This document shows, piece after piece, positions 10,016 to 19,142 of a stretch of DNA of 64,000 nt. Origin of the DNA: Archangiaceae bacterium (GTDB lineage Bacteria; Myxococcota; Myxococcia; Myxococcales; Myxococcaceae). The translations under genes were made by a program, and so were the position numbers. The stretch covers positions 62,001 to 126,000 of the forward strand of contig JADJNS010000006.1 of the NCBI GenBank assembly GCA_016714225.1, written 5' to 3'. The first letter of the stretch is position 1. Each line of letters starts with the position of its first letter. Below the pieces are notes generated by a model. It was not told where the DNA came from, ran no database searches, and saw only the letters and a program-made list of their open reading frames with translations.

Positions 10016-10951
10016 TCAGCGCAGGTCGTACCGGGTGACCACCGGGTAGTGATCGCTGGTGGTCGTGCCGTACGACGACACGTACTGCTCGAGCCGCACC
10101 ACCTTCGCCGAGCCGGCGACGAAGCGGGCGGCCAATTCGTCGGTCGCCAGGTGGTGGTCGATGGTCGAGCTGAAGCCCACGGTGGTGGCGATGCTAGCCG
10201 CGGTCAGCGCGTCGGTGGTGAAGCGGTAGCGCGAATCGGCGGCCAGCGCGGCGAACGGGCTCGCGTGGCCGCGGTACGTCGAGGTGTCGAGGTCGTCGTT
10301 CCAATCGCCGACCACCAGCACCCAGCGGGCAGGGTAGGTCGCGTCGAGATACCCCTTCAGCGCCGCGGCCGCCGCGCTGCGGCGCTGCCAGCCGTCGGCG
10401 TTGGCCATCGCCTTGAAGTGGGCCACGATCACCACCAGCGAGCGCGCCCGCCCGCCCTCGCTCCACGACAGCTTGAGCTCCAGCGGAGGCCGCCCGGCGA
10501 ACACCTGCGCGTCCTCGGTGAGAATCACCCGCGCCGCGTCGACCCTGAACCTGCGCCGGAACACCAGGCCGACCTTCTGCTCGCTCGCCGAGTAGAAGGC
10601 CGCGCCGCCCTCGACCCGCGCGTCGGTGACCAAGAGCCCGTCGTGGTCGGGCATCTTCGCCACCACGTTGGCGAACCCCGCAGGCGACACCACCTCGACC
10701 ATGCCGACCAGGTCGAGGTCGAGCTGCGCCATCACCCGCTCGACGTTGGCCTGTTGCCGCGCCTCGTCGGTGGGCCCATTGGTCGCATCGCCGTACCACT
10801 CGACGTTCCAAGAGCCGACGTCGACGCTCTGTGGCCGATCTTCGCTGGGCACCGCCAGCCCCTGCTGGGCCGAACCGAAGTCCTCCGCGAGCTCAGCCGG
10901 GCCACACCCCACCAGAACCCAAACCAACCCCACGAAGAGCAAAGTTCTCAT
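10016..10951 (-). CDS. Lipoprotein, endonuclease/exonuclease/phosphatase family
   Basis: Predicted 311-residue exported lipoprotein. MRTLLFVGLVWVLVGC is a lipoprotein signal, with Cys16 as the lipidation site. The mature part has the EEP (DNase I-like) fold marks: SWNVEWYG at the N-terminus, VEVV with the metal-binding Glu, VAHFKA, GDWNDD, and the C-terminal TTSDHYPVV His. Such proteins cut nucleic acids or phosphodiesters outside the cytoplasm (family knowledge); the substrate is not visible. ATG10951 is chosen for the signal peptide, since the open frame runs on to 11062 through a low-complexity repeat that is unlikely to be coding. Confidence 0.85.
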   Translation of the reverse strand: MRTLLFVGLVWVLVGCGPAELAEDFGSAQQGLAVPSEDRPQSVDVGSWNVEWYGDATNGPTDEARQQANVERVMAQLDLDLVGMVEVVSPAGFANVVAKMPDHDGLLVTDARVEGGAAFYSASEQKVGLVFRRRFRVDAARVILTEDAQVFAGRPPLELKLSWSEGGRARSLVVIVAHFKAMANADGWQRRSAAAAALKGYLDATYPARWVLVVGDWNDDLDTSTYRGHASPFAALAADSRYRFTTDALTAASIATTVGFSSTIDHHLATDELAARFVAGSAKVVRLEQYVSSYGTTTSDHYPVVTRYDLR

Positions 10952-11025
10952 ACGCGCGACGCTCGCGCCGAACTGGCCCATCAATCCAGTCCACTTTCCC
11001 AAATTCGAATGTGCCACCCACCAAC

Positions 11026-11105
11026 GCGCCCGCGCCCGCGCCCGCGCCCGTCGGATCCGCAAACCCGGGGCCCGGGAACGAAGCCCGAAGCCCGAAGCCC
11101 GCCCC
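11026..11105. repeat. GC-rich dispersed intergenic repeat, copy 1
   Basis: A run of GCCCGC units (11026-11050) is followed by GGGCCCGGGAACGAAGCCCG (11068-11087) and further GAAGCCC units. A second copy is at 28130-28186, where the 20-base core matches at 18 of 20 positions. It fills the gap between two minus-strand lipoprotein genes. Confidence 0.5.
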
Positions 11106-11110
11106 CGCAG

Positions 11111-12532
11111 TCAGCGCCCGGCACACTCGAGCCCCCGCCTCCTCAAAGCCTCGACCGAATAAGGGTCCCCCGCCAAAACCACCCCCAGATCGACGCGAGG
11201 CAACCGTGCCCCCCAAGCCTCATCCATCGCATCCAAAAACAGATTCGCCAGCACCGCGTACCCGGTATCCGAGAAGTGCATCGAATCGAGCGAAAACAAC
11301 CCCCCGAACGGAACCCCGCGCAGCCGCACCCCATCGACCTCGACCCCGCCCTTCACGATCTCCTCGACCGCCGCCGCCAGCTCGACCACGTGCACCCACG
11401 CCCGCCCCGCAGTCTCCTCCCGCAGCACCCGGTTGTACTCCCCGATCCGCGCCCGCATCGCATCGCGCCACCCGGTGGCCTCGGCCTCCGAATACCCCTT
11501 CGCCCGCAGCTGTTCGACCTTCGCCTCGTACCGCGGCAGCAACGTGGCATCGGGCCCGGTGGCGACGAACAGCTCGGCCCCGGTGCCCTCCAACCGCGCC
11601 AGCACCGCGCGCACCCCGCGCCGCACCTCTTCCACCGAGGTCAGCGCCGACAGGTCGGGCACCCCGTCGACGTAGAGGTTCACGTTGTTGAAGTCGTTGC
11701 CGAACAGGTCGGTCGTCACCACGGTGGTGGGCCGCAGCGCCACCACCCGGTCGAGCATCGTCTCCCGCGGCGCCTTCACCAGCCCGGCCGCGTCGACCTT
11801 CGGCTCCCAGATGAGGTGCTCCAGCACCGTGCCGAAGAACGTCTGCGCCCCATGGGCCACCTCGTCCACCCGAAACCCGCCGATCGCCACGTTCCTCGCC
11901 TCGAGCTCGGGGTCGAGGCGGGCCCGCCCGATCGCCACGTCGCCGTTCTCGTCCTTCAACTTCTCCACCAGCTCGCCCTGCACCCGCGCCCCCACCACCG
12001 AGAACACGTCGGCCTCGCGCGGCAGGCACGTCGCCGCATCGATGTCGCCCACCTCGAGCGCCGGCAGCACCCCCGACCTGAGCAGCGGCAGCCCCAGGTA
12101 GGCCCCGGTGACCCGCGCCAGCTGCGCCGCCGGCCCCATCAGCTGCGAGTGCATCGAGATGCTCGCGTCCTGCGAGCCCATGGTGAGGCTGGCCCCGAAC
12201 GCAACCAACCGCTCCAGCCGCGCGTCCAACGGGGCCTGAAACCCCACCGTGCCCAGCTGCGCCGAGCCGAACGGCGTCACCGCCTCCACAGCGGCCTCGC
12301 CGGTCGTGAGCCCTCCTTGTACCGTGAAGCGCACCGTGCGCGCGTCGAGCCGCTCCACGTCGTACGCCCACAGCCCGCCCACCCGCACCTTCAGCGAGCC
12401 CGTCAGGCCGGCCAGCGCCTCGCTCTTCGTCTCCACCTGAAAATGCCCGAACCGCGAGCGCCCCGGCCCTGGCGGAGCGCAACCGAGCAGAAACAACAGA
12501 ATGCCCGCCGCTGCGGTGCGTTCGAAGCCCAT
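11111..12532 (-). CDS. SGNH/GDSL hydrolase lipoprotein
   Basis: A 473-residue secreted lipoprotein with signal MGFERTAAAGILLFLLGC (Cys18). A beta-rich N-terminal part (about 30-100) precedes an SGNH hydrolase domain. Block I reads VAFGASLTMGSQDASIS, with the nucleophile Ser near 113. Block III reads DLFGNDFNN near 275, with the Gly and Asn of the oxyanion hole. Block V reads DSMHFSDTGYAVLAN near 445, with the catalytic Asp and His. All four SGNH residues are present, so it should be an active esterase or lipase of unknown substrate. It is transcribed towards the nuclease-like lipoprotein, with about 160 bases between them. Confidence 0.88.
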   Translation of the reverse strand: MGFERTAAAGILLFLLGCAPPGPGRSRFGHFQVETKSEALAGLTGSLKVRVGGLWAYDVERLDARTVRFTVQGGLTTGEAAVEAVTPFGSAQLGTVGFQAPLDARLERLVAFGASLTMGSQDASISMHSQLMGPAAQLARVTGAYLGLPLLRSGVLPALEVGDIDAATCLPREADVFSVVGARVQGELVEKLKDENGDVAIGRARLDPELEARNVAIGGFRVDEVAHGAQTFFGTVLEHLIWEPKVDAAGLVKAPRETMLDRVVALRPTTVVTTDLFGNDFNNVNLYVDGVPDLSALTSVEEVRRGVRAVLARLEGTGAELFVATGPDATLLPRYEAKVEQLRAKGYSEAEATGWRDAMRARIGEYNRVLREETAGRAWVHVVELAAAVEEIVKGGVEVDGVRLRGVPFGGLFSLDSMHFSDTGYAVLANLFLDAMDEAWGARLPRVDLGVVLAGDPYSVEALRRRGLECAGR

Positions 12533-12607
12533 GACATGAAAGACGTCGATCGAACCTCAACTTCCAAGCAACTCACGTCAGTCAGGTCGCATCACGCACT
12601 GAACTTT

Positions 12608-12619
12608 GTTAGGCCTAAC
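12608..12619. promoter_or_regulatory. 12-base perfect palindrome before the TPR gene (candidate operator)
   Basis: GTTAGGCCTAAC is a perfect palindrome nine bases before the ATG at 12628. It overlaps a TAGGCC stretch placed like the other -10 boxes in this window. A dimeric repressor bound here would cover the promoter (inference). Confidence 0.35.
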
Positions 12620-12627
12620 GCTCCGTT

Positions 12628-13967
12628 ATGAACGCACTCCTCCTCGCTGTGACGCTGGCCGCCGTGAGCCCGTCTCCCGCCGCCAAGGCGAACTTCGACC
12701 GCGGTGAGAAGGCCCTCGAAGGCCAGCAGTACGACACCGCCATCGGCGCCTACAAAGACGCGCTCACCGCCACCCCCGGCTGGGCTCCCGCCCTCAACGG
12801 CATGGGCAGCGCCTTGTTCCGGCAGGGCAAGCGCGACGAGGCGATCGCCCAGTTCAAGGCCGCCACCGAGGCCGACCCGAGCCTCAAGCTCGCCTGGTTC
12901 AACCTCGGCTTCGCCACCCGCAAGACGCAGGACTTCAAGACCGCCGCCGCGGCCTACGAGCAATACACCCGGCTCGACCCCACCGACCCCGACGGCTTCT
13001 ACGGCCTGGGTGAGTGCTACCGGCAGCTCGGCGAAGCGCCCAAGGCCATCGCCGCCTACGAGGAGTACCTGAAGAAAGAGAAGCGCCCCACCGAGCAGAA
13101 GTGGGTCGACAAGGCCAAGGAGTTCATCACCACCCTCCGCGCCGCCACCGGTGGCCAGGCCCAGGCGAGCAACACCCCGCCGCCCGCCAAGCAGCCCGAC
13201 GCCCAGCCCCAGCCCGCCGCACAGCCGCAGCCCGCCGCGCAGCCCCAGCCCGCCGCCCAGCCGATTCCCGCTGCCGCCCGCGCCGCACCGCCGATGGCGA
13301 CAAGTTCATGGCCGAGAAGAAATACCGCGAAGCCTCGTTCGCCTACGCCGACGCGGTGCACGCCGACCCCTCGAACGTCGAGGCCCGCTTCAAGCTCGGC
13401 AACACCTACGCGGTGCTCGGCTACTACGCCCAGGCCATCGACCAGTGGAACGCGGTCTCCCAGCTGACCCAGGACGCCAGCGTCAAGAAGAGCGCGCAAG
13501 ACAACATCTCCAAGGCGCAGCAGAAGATGGCGCAGGCGGGCGGCTCTCCGCAGGCCGCCAACAAGCCGCCCGGCACCGGCCCGGTCGCCGACACCACCCG
13601 CACCCAGGCCCGCGGCTACTACGAGCAGGGCGTGAAGCTGATCGCCGGCCGCGACTACGGCAACGCGCTCTCGTCGCTCTCGGCCGCGCTGCAGCTCGAG
13701 CCCGCGCTCACCGTCGGCTACGTGGCCCGTGGCAGCGCCCTCATCGGCCTGCGCCGCTTTCAAGAAGCGGCGGTCGACTACCAGTACGCCCTCAAGCTCG
13801 ACCCCAACATGGCCTCGCCGCTCTACGGTCTCGCCGAGGCGTACACCGGCATGAACCGCCCGACCGACGCCAAGACCTACTACGAGAAGTACGTCGCCTC
13901 GGGCGCCCCCGACGTGCGCCCCGAGCTGCAGTCCGACGCGCGCCAGAAGATCGACCGCCTGCGCTGA
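12628..13967 (+). CDS. Exported TPR-repeat protein, interrupted by a one-base frameshift
   Basis: Two overlapping open frames encode one protein of about 446 residues. Part 1 (from ATG12628) has a signal peptide, four TPR-like helix pairs and a Gln-Pro-Ala-Ala repeat linker (13204-13262). It then loses frame at about 13286-13293. The adjacent frame continues at once with DGDKFMAEKKYREASFAYAD and five or more further TPR units to the stop at 13967. Restoring one base in the GC-rich stretch near 13290 joins them. The protein is likely periplasmic or membrane-associated and mediates protein contacts. It sits 165 bases before MoxR and DUF58, as TPR proteins often do. Confidence 0.8.
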
Positions 13968-14132
13968 AGACAGCGCGGTACGCAGGCTTGCTGCACCCGC
14001 AACTCCGGCGCGGGCCGACCCGCTCGCGGTCGTGTTCCGCCTCTTTCGAGCGGCTGGGCCGACGCGGGCGAGACAGCACGCCGCATCTTCAGCGTCGACT
14101 TGCAGCCGAACCCGCCCTAAAGAACTGCGGCG

Positions 14133-15139
14133 ATGACGACCGCCGCCGCCGCGCCCACCGACATTCGCGCCATCACCGAGCTGGTTCAAAAAGAGAGCGC
14201 CTTTCTCGACGGGCTGTTCGCCGAGACCGCCAAGGTGATCGTCGGCCAGCGCGCCATGCTCGAGCGGGTGATGATCGGCATGCTCTGCAGCGGCCACGTG
14301 CTGCTCGAGGGCGTGCCCGGTCTCGCCAAGACCCTCACCGTTCGCACCTTCTCCGACGCCATCAACGCGCAGTTCATGCGCATTCAGTTCACGCCCGACC
14401 TGCTGCCCGCCGATCTCATCGGCACCGTCATCTACAACCAGCAGACCTCGAGCTTCGCCGTTCGCAAGGGCCCCATCTTGCGAACGTCATCCTCGCCGAC
14501 GAGATCAACCGCGCTCCCGCCAAGGTGCAGTCGGCGCTGCTCGAGGCGATGCAAGAGCGCCAGGTCACCATCGGCAACAACACCTTCCCGCTGCCCACTC
14601 CGTTCATCGTGCTCGCCACCCAGAACCCGGTCGAGCAAGAGGGCACCTACCCGCTGCCCGAAGCCCAGGTCGATCGCTTCATGCTCAAGGTGAAGGTCGG
14701 CTACCCGGCGCGCGAAGAAGAGCGCGAGATTCTCGAGCGCATGAGCGGCGAGGCGGCGCCCAAGGCCCAGAAGCTCGTCACCACCGAGCAGATCAGCGCC
14801 GCGCGGCAGGTGCTGCACCGCATCTACATCGACGCCAAGGTGAAGGACTACATCTTGGACGTGGTGTTCGCCACCCGCGAGCCCGCCAAGCACGGCCTCA
14901 AAGAGCTGGCCGACTTCATCGAGTACGGCGCCAGCCCTCGAGCCACCATCGCGCTCACCCAGGCCGCCAAGGCCCACGCCTTCTTGCGCCACCGAGGCTT
15001 CGTCACCCCCGAAGACGTCAAGGCGATCGGCTTCGACGTGCTGCGCCACCGCCTCTCGCTGACCTACGAGGCCGAGGCCGAAGAGATGACGCCCGAGCGC
15101 ATCATTCAGCGCATCTTCGATCGCATCGAAGTGCCCTGA
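14133..15139 (+). CDS. MoxR-family AAA+ ATPase, interrupted by a one-base frameshift
   Basis: A MoxR-type AAA+ chaperone of about 335 residues. Walker A reads GVPGLAKT near residue 65. The frame breaks at about 14478-14480: the first frame reads RKGPILRTSS, while the other resumes with ANVILADEINRAPAK, the Walker B region. Adding one base after ATCTT gives the expected RKGPIFANVILADEINRAP. The rest (sensor ATQNPVEQEGTYPLPEAQ, arginine finger region, C-terminal lid) is intact to TGA15139. MoxR proteins work with vWA-like proteins in metal insertion or complex assembly. The stop overlaps the DUF58 start (ATG within TGATG), so the genes are coupled. Confidence 0.88.
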
Positions 15140-16017
15140 TGCTGCCCAAGGAGCTGATCAAGCGCATCCGGCGCCTCGAGATCACCACCCGCAAGGTGGT
15201 CAGCGCGCTGCTCGCCGGCTCCTACCACTCGGTCTTCAAGGGCCGCGGCATGGCCTTCAGCGAGGTGCGCCAGTACCAGCCCGGCGACGAGGTGCGCACC
15301 ATCGACTGGAACGTGACCGCGCGCATGAACGACGCGTACGTGAAGGTCTTCACCGAGGAGCGCGAGCTCACCGTGATGCTGGTCGTCGACGTGAGCGCCT
15401 CTGAAGAGTTCGGCAGCAAGCGCCCCAAGGCCGAGGTCGCCGCCGAGGTCGCCGCGCAGATCGCGTTCTCGGCGATCGCCAACAACGACCGCGTCGGCCT
15501 GGTGCTGTTCAGCGATCAGGTCGAGAAGGTGGTGCCGCCCCGCAAGGGCAAGAAGCACGTGCTGCGGGTGGTGAGCGACATCTTGAGCTTCAAGGCGAAG
15601 GGGCGGGGCACCGACCTCTCGCAGGGCCTCACCTGGCTCTCGCGCGCCGGCCGCCGCAAGACGGTCACCTTCTTGATCAGCGACTTTCTCGCCTCGGGCT
15701 ACGAGCAGAGCCTGCGCATCGTGGCACGCAAGCACGACGTGGTGCCGGTGGTGATTCACGACCCCTTCGAGCAGGTGTTCCCCGCTCTCGGCCTCGCCGA
15801 GCTCGAAGACCCCGAGTCGGGTCAGCGCTGGCTCGTCGACACCTCCGACCCCCGCATTCGCGGCCGCTTCGCGCAGGAAATGAAGCGCCGCCGCGAAGAG
15901 CGCATCAAGCTCTTCCAGAAGCTGCAGCTCGACCACGTCGAGCTCAACGCCGGCGAAGATCACTCCATGGCCCTGCAGCGCTTCTTTCGCGCGCGCGCCC
16001 GACGCATGGCCGCCTGA
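15139..16017 (+). CDS. DUF58 domain protein
   Basis: A 292-residue protein with the DUF58 signature YQPGDEVRTIDWNVTARM near residue 50. A von Willebrand A-like fold follows: VVDVSASEEF, a MIDAS-type DxSxS, near 80, and later FLISDFLASGY near 180. DUF58 proteins nearly always sit beside MoxR ATPases and are thought to be its partner. ATG15139 overlaps the MoxR stop. No transmembrane segment is visible, unlike longer DUF58 proteins, so this one is probably cytoplasmic. Confidence 0.92.
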   Translation: MLPKELIKRIRRLEITTRKVVSALLAGSYHSVFKGRGMAFSEVRQYQPGDEVRTIDWNVTARMNDAYVKVFTEERELTVMLVVDVSASEEFGSKRPKAEVAAEVAAQIAFSAIANNDRVGLVLFSDQVEKVVPPRKGKKHVLRVVSDILSFKAKGRGTDLSQGLTWLSRAGRRKTVTFLISDFLASGYEQSLRIVARKHDVVPVVIHDPFEQVFPALGLAELEDPESGQRWLVDTSDPRIRGRFAQEMKRRREERIKLFQKLQLDHVELNAGEDHSMALQRFFRARARRMAA

Positions 16018-16033
16018 GCGGCTCTCACCCGGG

Positions 16034-17972
16034 TCAGGGCGGAACCACGAACGGCGCCGATACGGCCGTGGTGCTCCCGTTCGAGTTCGTCGCCGTCACC
16101 TCGAGCCGCAGCACTGCCCCCCACGTCGCCCGCGCCCAGCCGGTACGTCGCTCCCAGCACCGCCGCCAGGTACGCCACCGAGTCTGCCGTCCACAGCACG
16201 GTGGCGCTCGACGGCAGCTGCGAGAACTGGGGGTCCACGTTGCCGAACCCGTGCAGCGCCGCCGCCTGCGCGTCATCGACGGTGCCGTTGCCGAAGGCCG
16301 CCCACAGCACCTCGCCGTTGAACGCGCCGAGGTTGAACGTCGCCGGCAGCCCGCTGGGAACCTGGCTCGACGAGACGCCCGCGAACGGCGCGCCGCCCAC
16401 CGAGAGCTTCACCGCGCTCGGCGTCCACGCGCCGGTGATCGTCTGCGGCACCCCGGCGTCGGTCGGTGAGATCTTGTACGCGATGTTCTGCGTGCCGTTG
16501 TCGCGCTCGACGGCCCACTGACCGGGGTTCGCCTGGTAGTAGAGGTGCAGCTTGTTGGTGGGGTTGGCGCTGGCGATGAACAGGGTGGGGTAGGGCAGGT
16601 TGCTGGTCGCGCTGCTCCACTGGGGCTTCAACCGAAACGAGGCCCACCCCTGCGCCACCGAGAGCAGCGAGGTCGGCCCTGACAGCACCGAGTCGCTGCG
16701 CAGCTGCGCGCTGCCGTTGGTCTCTACGTACGGAGTCGGCGCGCTGCCGCGCTCGACCTGCATGCCGTCGATGAAGAACGCGATCGCCTGCGGCATGGCG
16801 GCGCAGGTGCCCACCAGCACGTGGAAGTAATCGGTCAGGCTGTTGCTGGTGCCGGTGAAGCTCATCCGCTTCCACGTGCCATCGCACGTCACCGAGGCGC
16901 TGCCGAACGACGACAGGTACCGGTTCATCGCGTCCAGCTCGTCGACGCCCATGCACAGCCGCGCGTTCACCGGGCCCTTCACCCACGTGCTCACCGCATA
17001 CTGGGTCGAGCCCGAGGCCGAGAGGTTCGCCAGCGCCTGCTGGTTGTTCTCCATGCCGTTGGTGGTCACCCGCAGCGCCGCGGCCCCGAACTTGTGCTCG
17101 CTCGGGTCGCGCATCAGGGTGGGGAAGGACGCCGAGTTGCCGCTGTTGGCCCACACGCCCCAATTGCCGATGTTCGACTCCACGCCGCCGTTGGCGAACA
17201 GGTTGGTGGTCGCCGCCCAGGTGCCCACGCTCGACTCGGGCGACAGGCCGTCTCCCGCCGTCGCCGTCTGCCGGGTCGCGTCGGTCTGCAGGTTCGACCC
17301 GGTGAACGCCCCCGCGGTGGTGAGCGGCACGCAGCTGCCCCCATCGGGCGCGCAGCGCAGCCAGCGGTGGCTGAGGGTGATCGCGCCACCGGTGCTCGCG
17401 GCCCAGGCGCCGTCGTCGGCGGTCGCGGTCGCGCCCGGCCCTCCGTCGCTGCGCAGGCTCGGAGCCGTCACGGCCACCGGCAGGTCCGACTTCTGGCATG
17501 TGCCGCTCACACACAGCCCCGGTGCCGCGCAGTCTCGCCCGGCGGTGCACGTGCTGGGGCACCCGAGCGCCGTGCCGTCGCACAGATACGGAGTGCACGA
17601 GGGAGCGCCGACCGAGCCCTGCTGCCGCGCCACGCAGGTTTCGGGGCCTGAGCCCACGCACTCGGCGCACGCGCCCGTGCAGGTCGCCGCGCAGCCCCCG
17701 TCGCTGCTCGTGGAGCCACCCGCCTGACCGCCGCCTCCTCCGGGCGTGCCACCTGCTGCGCCGCCGCCCACCGCGGCGCCACCCGCGGTCGCCGACCCGC
17801 CTCCGCTCGCGCCTCCACCGCCGGCCGCGCCGCCCTGCGTGCACACCGAGGCGACGCACGCAAAACCTTCGGCGCACTCTGCGTCCGAGCTGCAGCTGAA
17901 GACCTGCTGGCCCAGGTCGGTGCCACACTCGCACGCCGACAGCGCGCACATGAGAACCAGCGCGACTCGCAT
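16034..17972 (-). CDS. Cys-rich lipoprotein with carbohydrate-binding/LamG-like region, frameshifted near the C-terminus
   Basis: Predicted lipoprotein of about 645 residues. Signal MRVALVLMCALSAC lipidates Cys14. Next come a Cys-rich segment (DAECAEGFACVASVC), a long Gly/Ala/Ser linker, a second Cys-rich module (about 95-165), an Ig-like stretch, and a beta-sandwich region (NLFANGGVESNIGNWGVWAN, FFIDGMQVERG) like CBM4/9- or LamG-type modules. The frame is lost at a run of six C (16117-16122). With five, it continues as GDVGAVLRLEVTATNSNGST and stops at 16034. As sequenced, the open frame runs on to 15960 and into the DUF58 gene, which is implausible. It is probably a surface lipoprotein that binds glycans (inference). 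Confidence 0.75.
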
Positions 17973-18009
17973 CAGGACCCCGCAGTCTACTGCGCAAGCG
18001 CGGCTTTGA

Positions 18010-18015
18010 TAGGGT
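18010..18015 (+). promoter_or_regulatory. Candidate -10 box (TAGGGT) for the 18026 gene
   Basis: TAGGGT ends ten bases before GTG18026 and would put the transcription start on or next to that codon. It also overlaps the alternative GTG at 18014, which argues for 18026 as the true start. Confidence 0.35.
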
Positions 18016-18025
18016 GGCGCCCCCC

Positions 18026-18880
18026 GTGGGTACCCCGCCGAAGCCTGACGACAAGACCCTTCAGGTTCCGGTGGGCACCGAAGGCCCGTCGGGCAAGCGG
18101 TCGGCCCTCAAGACCGACCCGCGCCTGAAGCTCGGCGCCGAGGCCGACACTCCCTCGTACACCACCCGCGATCTCTACGCCGGCCAGCGCACCGACGTGA
18201 AGCCGCTCGCTCCGGGCAAGGCCGCGGCCGCCGAGGTCAGCCAGGGCGCCTGGCGCGAGCGCGCCTTCGCTCCTCGCGGGGTGATGTCGGCCGAAGAGAT
18301 TCTGAAGGGGCTCGCCGACGCGCTGGCCGAGGTGCGCACCAAGCAGGGCCCCAAGAGCTTGATGCTGGCGAGGCTGCGCGACTGCTGGCTGCAGTGCCTG
18401 CGCCAGACCGTCGAGCAGGCGGGCGGCGACTGCCTCGACGCCTGGCTCACCGCCGCGCTCAAGCCCGGAACCGGCAAGCCCGGCATCAACCTGGTGCTGG
18501 TCGAGCTCTACGTCGCCTTCGAGAAGATGCGATCGACCCAGAGCACCGAGGTGATGCTCGATCTCGCCGAAGAGGCCATCTCGGCGGTGAAGACCACCCT
18601 CGAGGCGCCCTCCCGCCGCCCGTGCTCGTTCAAGGTGCTCGAGCGCGAGCTCGAGGGCAAGATCGACGTCGACGGCGTGCTCGTCTTTCTTCTCTCTTCG
18701 GAAGACGAGCTCACCCAGCGCGCCCGCGAGATCGGCCAGACCCTCGAGCGCATTCGCGCCGAGGTGAAGAGCATGCCCGGCGCCAAACCCGACGGCATGT
18801 ACTCGAACTTCGCCCGGCTCAAGGCCGAGGCCCGGCTGATCGACGGAGAGCTCAAGCGCCGCGCCCGCTCGGGCACCTAG
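18026..18880 (+). CDS. Unknown soluble protein
   Basis: A protein of about 284 residues that I do not recognise. The first 85 residues are Pro/Lys/Ala-rich and likely disordered. The remainder is mostly alpha-helical (AEEILKGLADALAEVRTKQG near 95; a long charged helix at the C-terminus). There are no signal peptide, membrane segment or catalytic motifs. Start choice: an in-frame GTG at 18014 exists, but TAGGGT at 18010-18015 looks like a -10 box with GTG18026 ten bases downstream. The gene diverges from the Cys-rich lipoprotein gene. Confidence 0.72.
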   Translation: MGTPPKPDDKTLQVPVGTEGPSGKRSALKTDPRLKLGAEADTPSYTTRDLYAGQRTDVKPLAPGKAAAAEVSQGAWRERAFAPRGVMSAEEILKGLADALAEVRTKQGPKSLMLARLRDCWLQCLRQTVEQAGGDCLDAWLTAALKPGTGKPGINLVLVELYVAFEKMRSTQSTEVMLDLAEEAISAVKTTLEAPSRRPCSFKVLERELEGKIDVDGVLVFLLSSEDELTQRAREIGQTLERIRAEVKSMPGAKPDGMYSNFARLKAEARLIDGELKRRARSGT

Positions 18881-19142
18881 CGCCTCGACGGTCAGTGGCC
18901 GTTGGCGGCCTCCTGGTATCTAGATGGTACAGCTGCCCTTGGTACGAGGGTGCTCCAGTGCGCGAGCCCTCGCAGCGATTTTTACATTTGCAACCGGCGG
19001 GTTTCACTGACCCCTGCGCGTGACGCGCACCGCGTTGACCACTGCAGAGTACTGATTCACCTCGCGAAAACTCCCGCAAAAACACCGGCACACCGGTTGC
19101 TCATGGCCCCAGCACCCAGCCACCCCAAAGGGAAAGGCGACC

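Noticed and set aside
10952..11062. N-terminal extension of the nuclease-like lipoprotein
   Set aside because: The extension is Arg/Ala low-complexity sequence translated from the dispersed repeat, and it would bury the lipoprotein signal.
18905..18950. Three TGGTA direct repeats upstream of the DUF1501 set
   Set aside because: Irregular spacing (11 and 15 bases) and a short unit; it cannot be told from chance.
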